From NCBI RefSeq assembly GCF_050107595.1, contig NZ_JBNILH010000004.1, positions 124,001 through 188,000 on the forward strand: DNA of 64,000 nt. Reading direction: 5' to 3'. Each line of letters starts with the position of its first letter. Positions within the stretch are counted from its first letter, which is position 1. The notes beneath the pieces were generated by a model, which had not been told where the DNA came from, made no database searches, and was given only the letters and a program-made list of their open reading frames with translations. The translations under genes and the position numbers were made by a program. This DNA is from Bacillus_AB infantis_C (lineage in GTDB: Bacteria; Bacillota; Bacilli; Bacillales; Cytobacillaceae). This document shows, one piece after another, positions 60,054-64,000 of the stretch.

Positions 60054-61004
60054 CTAATTGCCTGTTATGGATTCACCTAAACGCAGTTTTTCTGCTATTT
60101 CATCTATTTTTCTCAGCCGGTGATTAATGCCTGATTTGCTGATATGGCTGCCTGACACCATTTCCCCAAGCTCCTTCAGAGTCACATCCTGATAGGCCAC
60201 CCGAAGCTCCGCAATTTCCCTAAGCTTTTCCGGGAGTATATCAAGGCCGACCGTATCCTTGATATAACGGATATTCTCGACCTGCCTGAGGGCCGCGCCG
60301 ATTGTTTTATTCAGATTGGCGGTCTCGCAGTTTACAAGCCTGTTCACGGAGTTCCTCATATCCCTGACAATCCGGATATCCTCAAAGCGCAGCAGCGCTC
60401 CGTGGGCACCGATAATGTTCAGGAATTCGGTGATCTTTTCGGCTTCCTTCAAATACGTAATAAAGCCTTTCTTTCTTTCAAGCGTCTTGCTGTTCAATCC
60501 AAATGTATTCATCAATTCACACAAAGAATCATTATGCTCTTTGTATAGTGAAAAAATTTCCAAGTGATAAGATGATGTTTCAGGGTTGTTCACCGATCCG
60601 CCGGCTAGGAAGGCGCCGCGCAGATAGGAGCGCTTGCAGCATTTTTTCTTCACAAGCTCCTCAGAAATATCATGAGTGAAATCAAATCCCTCTTTCAGGA
60701 TCTTCAGGTCGGCGAGTATTTCCTGCGCCTGCTGCGCCAGTCTTACAATATAGACGTTATTCTTTTTCAGGCGCATCTTTTTTCGTACAAGCAGCTCCAC
60801 TTGAACGGTGTAATTCTTCTTCGTCAGTGTATAAATTCTTCTCGCTATCGCGGCATTCTCTGTCTGGATATCCACAATTAATTTCCGGCTGGAAAAAGAG
60901 AGTGATCCGTTCATCCGAATAAGCGCTGATAATTCAGCCTTGCCGCAGCAGTCTTTAACTTCAAGGTTGGTTAATTCCTTTTTCGTTTCCGAAGCGAAAG
61001 ACAT
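60054..61004 (-). CDS. whiA: WhiA, DNA-binding protein with homing-endonuclease-like fold
   Basis: 316 residues. The LAGLIDADG-like N-terminal domain ([54 protein letters not shown] with one extra Ser) and a C-terminal helix-turn-helix ([31 protein letters not shown]). In Bacillus it affects cell division and chromosome segregation. The ATG at 61004 has GGGGGGTGAAGG upstream. Confidence 0.96.
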   Translation of the reverse strand: [316 protein letters not shown]

Positions 61005-61045
61005 ACCTTCACCCCCCGCCCAGACAAACGCTTGCACATTTATAT

Positions 61046-62029
61046 TTACGCTTTATATCGCTTGCTGGTTTCATTTATTAGTAAAGAAAATAAAATATCT
61101 GCTACTTCCTGTGTATCATGGCGGATGACGCCTCCGTTCAGGCTGACGATATCGCCATGGACAACTTCAAGGCCCAGCCCCTGCAGGTTGGCAACATCAT
61201 AATGGACAGGCTTGGCCAGCTCCTCGCTGTACCGCTCCTGTATTTCTTCCGGAATATCTTCCTTATTGACAAGAATCGTATTGATAAAAGAACAGTTCAT
61301 ATGGTCATATATGGCCTTTACATGATCACTCGCCGTAAAATCAAGCGTCTCCCCTGCCTGCGTCATCAGATTACAGATATAGACCTTTTTGGCCTTCGCA
61401 TTGCAGACCTCTCTCCCGAGGTTCGGAACAAGGAGGTTGGGCAGTATGCTTGTATAAAGGCTGCCAGGCCCGATGATGATCAGATCTGCCTGCCTGATGG
61501 CCTGGATGGTCTCCGGCAGGGCATTGACATCCTCCGGACTCAGGAAAACTTTTTTGATTTTTTTCCCGGAGTATGGGATCTTGGATTCTCCTGAAACAAT
61601 CGTCCCATCCTCCATCTCAGCATGGAGGACTACACTCTGGTCTGCGGCCGGGAGCACCTTTCCCCTTACATTCAGGACCTTGCTCATTTCCTGGATGGCA
61701 TGAGTGAAATTGCCTGTGATCGAGGTCATGGCAGCAAGGATCAGGTTGCCAAGTGAATGGCCGGACAGCTCATTCGAGGTGCTGAACCTGTGCTGGAACA
61801 TTTCCTCGACGAGCGGCTCTACGTCAGACAGTGCAGCTAAAACATTTCGAATATCCCCAGGGGGAGGAATCTGCAGTTCATTCCGGAGGCGGCCCGAGCT
61901 CCCGCCATCATCAGCAACCGTCACGATGGCTGTGATATCTGCCGGATGCTTCTTCAGACCGCGCAGGAGGACCGGGAGCCCTGTGCCTCCCCCTATGATG
62001 ACGATTCTAGGCTGTTCTGTACCTGTCAT
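61046..62029 (-). CDS. yvcK: YvcK, gluconeogenesis factor
   Basis: 327 residues, CofD-like fold: RIVIIGGGTGLPVLLRGLK at the N-terminus, VADDGGSSGRLR near 40, GHSLGNLILAA near 90 and GPGSLYTSILPNLLV near 190. It binds UDP-GlcNAc and is needed for growth on gluconeogenic carbon sources and normal cell shape in B. subtilis. Its ATG overlaps the rapZ stop by 4 bp. Confidence 0.96.
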   Translation of the reverse strand: MTGTEQPRIVIIGGGTGLPVLLRGLKKHPADITAIVTVADDGGSSGRLRNELQIPPPGDIRNVLAALSDVEPLVEEMFQHRFSTSNELSGHSLGNLILAAMTSITGNFTHAIQEMSKVLNVRGKVLPAADQSVVLHAEMEDGTIVSGESKIPYSGKKIKKVFLSPEDVNALPETIQAIRQADLIIIGPGSLYTSILPNLLVPNLGREVCNAKAKKVYICNLMTQAGETLDFTASDHVKAIYDHMNCSFINTILVNKEDIPEEIQERYSEELAKPVHYDVANLQGLGLEVVHGDIVSLNGGVIRHDTQEVADILFSLLINETSKRYKA

Positions 62030-62919
62030 GTTGTTTTATCCTTTCTCCTCTCGATATCGCGATGAGTGATGTGTGTATGGTAATCCTTCTCATAAAAGCG
62101 GGCAATATGCTCAGCGAGGGCTACAGAACGGTGCTGGCCGCCTGTGCAGCCAATCGCAATCACCAGCTGTGCCTTGCCCTCGCGCTTATAGTGAGGGAGC
62201 ATGAAGCTCAGCAGATCTGTAACTTTTTCGAGAAATTTATTGGTTTCATTCCATTTCAATACATATGTTGACACATCTTCGTCCAAGCCGGTTTTCGGCC
62301 TCATGCTCTCGATGTAATGGGGATTTGGCAGAAAACGTACATCAAACACAAGATCCGCGTCTATCGGCAGGCCATGCTTGAAGCCGAATGACATCACATT
62401 GACGGTAAATGTCGTCTTCCTGTTAACTGAAAACTCATCAAGGATTTTCTCCCTGAGCTCCCGCGGCTTCATGTTTGATGTTTTGTATATCAGCTGGGCC
62501 CTTCCCTTCAGCTCCTCCAGAAGCTCCCTTTCAAGCTTGATGCCCTCAAGAGGCAAACCTGACGGAGCAAGAGGATGGGAGCGCCGCGTTTCCTTGTAGC
62601 GCCTGACCAATGTAGAGTCATCCGCATCCAGATACAAAATCTGCGGAGCCACCCATGAAGTTTCGGCCAAATCGTCCAGCGCCTTGAATAAATGATCAAA
62701 GAACTCCCTGCCTCGAAGGTCCATGACCAGCGCAACCTTATTCATCTTATTCCCTGATTCCTTCATCAGTTCAAGAAATTTCGGAAGCAGAGTCGGAGGC
62801 AGGTTATCCACACAGAAAAAGCCAAGATCCTCAAAACTCTGGATCGCCACTGTTTTCCCTGCTCCCGACATCCCAGTTATTATGACCATTTGTGTATCAG
62901 TCGCCGCACCGCTGCTCAT
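62026..62919 (-). CDS. rapZ: RapZ/YvcJ nucleotide-binding protein
   Basis: 297 residues. Walker A GMSGAGKTVAIQSFEDLGFFCVDNLPP near 16, the RRYKETRRSHPL region near 100, and the C-terminal GCTGGQHRSVALAEHIA. B. subtilis YvcJ hydrolyses GTP and affects competence; E. coli RapZ binds small RNAs. Confidence 0.96.
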   Translation of the reverse strand: MSSGAATDTQMVIITGMSGAGKTVAIQSFEDLGFFCVDNLPPTLLPKFLELMKESGNKMNKVALVMDLRGREFFDHLFKALDDLAETSWVAPQILYLDADDSTLVRRYKETRRSHPLAPSGLPLEGIKLERELLEELKGRAQLIYKTSNMKPRELREKILDEFSVNRKTTFTVNVMSFGFKHGLPIDADLVFDVRFLPNPHYIESMRPKTGLDEDVSTYVLKWNETNKFLEKVTDLLSFMLPHYKREGKAQLVIAIGCTGGQHRSVALAEHIARFYEKDYHTHITHRDIERRKDKTT

Positions 62920-62948
62920 TCCTGTTCTCCCCCTGTAATCTATATTAT

Positions 62949-63416
62949 TTAACTCGGATCCAGCCGGTAGCTTAGAAGCTCGAAATTCGGCGTATACGTA
63001 AACGTCCCGTAAATAATCCCATTTCCATGAATCATATATTCAAGAATGTGATAATCGCCTGCAGCCATCGGCAGATTCTTGATATCATCAAAATCATGCC
63101 AGGCCAGCTTCCCTTCCTCCGACTCATCCAGATTGATGCCATCAGACTCCCGTGCAAGGAAAGTAAACATCATCCATTCAGAAAGCACCTTATCCCCGTC
63201 TTTCATAATGAAGGTAAAGATCCCCTTCAAGCCCGGGTTTCTTAAATATATGCCTGTCTCCTCGCGGAATTCCCTGATGCAGGAATCCCGGACTGATTCA
63301 CCCGGCTCCATCTTTCCGCCGGGTGCTACCCACCAGCCACGTCTCGGTTTTTGTAAAAGCAACACTTGATTTTCCTTCAACAGCACACAATTCGTGACCC
63401 GCTGCAACAGCCTCAC
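62949..63416 (-). CDS. yvcI: Nudix hydrolase YvcI
   Basis: 155 residues from GTG (GAAGGA nine bases upstream). The Nudix box GGKMEPGESVRDSCIREFREETGI (residues ~34-57, read in parts) is complete: Gly-x5-Glu-x7-Arg-Glu-x2-Glu-Glu-x-Gly. It is 8-oxo-dGTPase-like in layout and hydrolyses a nucleoside diphosphate-linked substrate. First gene of the unit. Confidence 0.93.
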   Translation of the reverse strand: MRLLQRVTNCVLLKENQVLLLQKPRRGWWVAPGGKMEPGESVRDSCIREFREETGIYLRNPGLKGIFTFIMKDGDKVLSEWMMFTFLARESDGINLDESEEGKLAWHDFDDIKNLPMAAGDYHILEYMIHGNGIIYGTFTYTPNFELLSYRLDPS

Positions 63417-63559
63417 CTCAGCATTTCCTTCTCATGACCGCCGCACAGGCAGTCCTGTCGAATATATTCTTTTCATTATACTATTTTTGTCATCCAGCCA
63501 CAATGAAATGAAAATGGATGTTGTGTAAATTTAGAGGCGGATGCGTCTTGCCTTCGCCC

Positions 63560-63592
63560 AAAAAAAAGAGCACAGGCTATGTATGCCTGTGC
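63560..63592 (-). terminator. Intrinsic terminator upstream of yvcI
   Basis: GCACAGGC, ATACATA loop, GCCTGTGC, then TCTTTTTTTT on the minus strand. It is not next to any gene end: the trxB terminator is 235 bp upstream. A TATAAT at 63603-63608 lies just before it. Confidence 0.85.
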
Positions 63593-63825
63593 TGCACAAA
63601 GGATTATATCTTAAAAGGGGGTCAATTTCTATTCCTATATTACCCGATGTTTATTGCACTACTGTTACAGTAGGATTAAAACAAAATGACTTTTTATTTC
63701 TTTAGTAAAAAGCTGACCGCAAGCCTTGTACAATACGGCTTTCGGCCTATTGCTGCCGGTGGATGGAAGCGGCATCTTTTTTAAATTTCTCTTGCGGAAA
63801 CCGCAGCTGCTGAGCCAGATTATGA

Positions 63826-63859
63826 ATAAAAACGCCCATTTCAAGAATGAGCGTTTTTT
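63826..63859 (-). terminator. Terminator of trxB
   Basis: AACGCTCATT, CTTGA loop, AATGGGCGTT then TTTAT on the minus strand, just after the trxB stop. Confidence 0.8.
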
Positions 63860-63869
63860 CAAACAATAT

Positions 63870-64000
63870 TTAAGCTTTCGCCTTTAAAGATTCCATCAGT
63901 TCTTCCACATAGTGCTGGGCACTTTGGGCGGCGATGCTGCCGTCGCCTGTTGCTGTCACGATCTGGCGAAGCATTTTCTCGCGGATGTCGCCGGCAGCGA
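63870..64000 (-). CDS. trxB: Thioredoxin reductase, C-terminal end
   Basis: Only the last 43 codons are inside the window: AAGDIREKMLRQIVTATGDG, then SIAAQSAQHYVEELMESLKAKA and TAA. The (A)AGD-x-R and RQ-x-x-TA-x-GDG segments are the FAD-binding C-terminal signature of TrxB. Its place before yvcI matches B. subtilis. Confidence 0.93.
   Translation of the reverse strand, partial: AAGDIREKMLRQIVTATGDGSIAAQSAQHYVEELMESLKAKA

Noticed and set aside
63665..63862. A 65-residue minus-strand frame with a hydrophobic, lipobox-like start.
   Set aside because: Its start codon lies in the trxB terminator hairpin and it has no ribosome site; the region is better viewed as non-coding.

Overview
The window reads as chromosomal DNA of a Gram-positive, spore-former-type member of the Bacillaceae (Bacillus and its recently split-off relatives). 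The evidence is a set of gene orders typical of Bacillus: cggR-gap-pgk-tpiA-gpmI-eno, secG-esterase-rnr-smpB-ssrA, trxB-yvcI-rapZ-yvcK-whiA-crh next to clpP, and the five-gene yhcEFGHI transporter cluster. Crh (Gln15, Ser46), SigL, CtsR- and CggR-type operators, TnrA boxes and strong AGGAGG ribosome binding sites agree. There is no phage, no insertion sequence and no CRISPR-Cas locus.

Layout. 1-3,260: end of a DnaQ-type exonuclease coupled to a DUF294 nucleotidyltransferase, a dispersed hairpin-rich repeat, and amtB behind two perfect TnrA boxes. 3,320-9,610: a molybdopterin formate dehydrogenase-like enzyme with its DUF1641 partner, a DUF4097 envelope protein, a nucleotidyltransferase and a C39-peptidase lipoprotein. 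9,669-11,080: a NERD-domain nuclease-like protein preceded by an array of 12-bp cores at exactly 21-bp spacing. 11,158-14,730: hxlR and the divergent formaldehyde-fixing hxlAB plus an SDR, then a beta-propeller glycosidase-like protein. 14,829-18,940: a persulfide/thiosulfate sulfur cluster (TauE, rhodanese-metallo-beta-lactamase, TusA-rhodanese, rhodanese, DsrE, TusA, CsoR-family regulator) with CstR-like operators repeated in front of several genes. 19,187-32,000: NhaP antiporter, CbrC-like protein, fatty acid hydroxylase-like protein, yhcIHGFE, a chemoreceptor and an MMPL/MarR efflux pair. 32,077-40,469: a second dispersed repeat, two paralogous OpuB/OpuC-type osmoprotectant importers (permease fused to binding protein), an orphan 20-21-bp repeat array, a diguanylate cyclase and a DUF1540 mini-protein. 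40,696-42,632: thioredoxin-like protein, flavodoxin-fold reductase, and a PlcR/RRNPP-like regulator. 42,936-47,577: tmRNA, smpB, rnr, esterase, secG. 47,808-48,893: a second NERD protein, followed directly by a third array (12-bp core, exactly 20-bp period). 48,986-57,847: the glycolytic operon with its CggR operator, a glutaredoxin-like protein and sigL. 58,036-64,000: tRNA-Arg, DUF6241-like protein, clpP and the crh-to-trxB block.

How the genes work together. Central metabolism (lower glycolysis under CggR, Crh as a CcpA co-factor, YvcK/RapZ/WhiA) and trans-translation (SmpB, tmRNA, RNase R) are complete local modules. Accessory modules deal with small reactive molecules: formaldehyde (hxlAB), possibly formate (FDH-like), sulfane sulfur (CstR cluster) and osmotic stress (two Opu systems).

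The most unusual signal is the set of three short periodic repeat arrays. Two of them abut the two paralogous 321-residue NERD/zinc-ribbon proteins. Each array has its own core sequence and a helical-phase period of 20 or 21 bp. This looks like a two-part system, a nuclease-like protein plus a cognate DNA array, for which I know no description.
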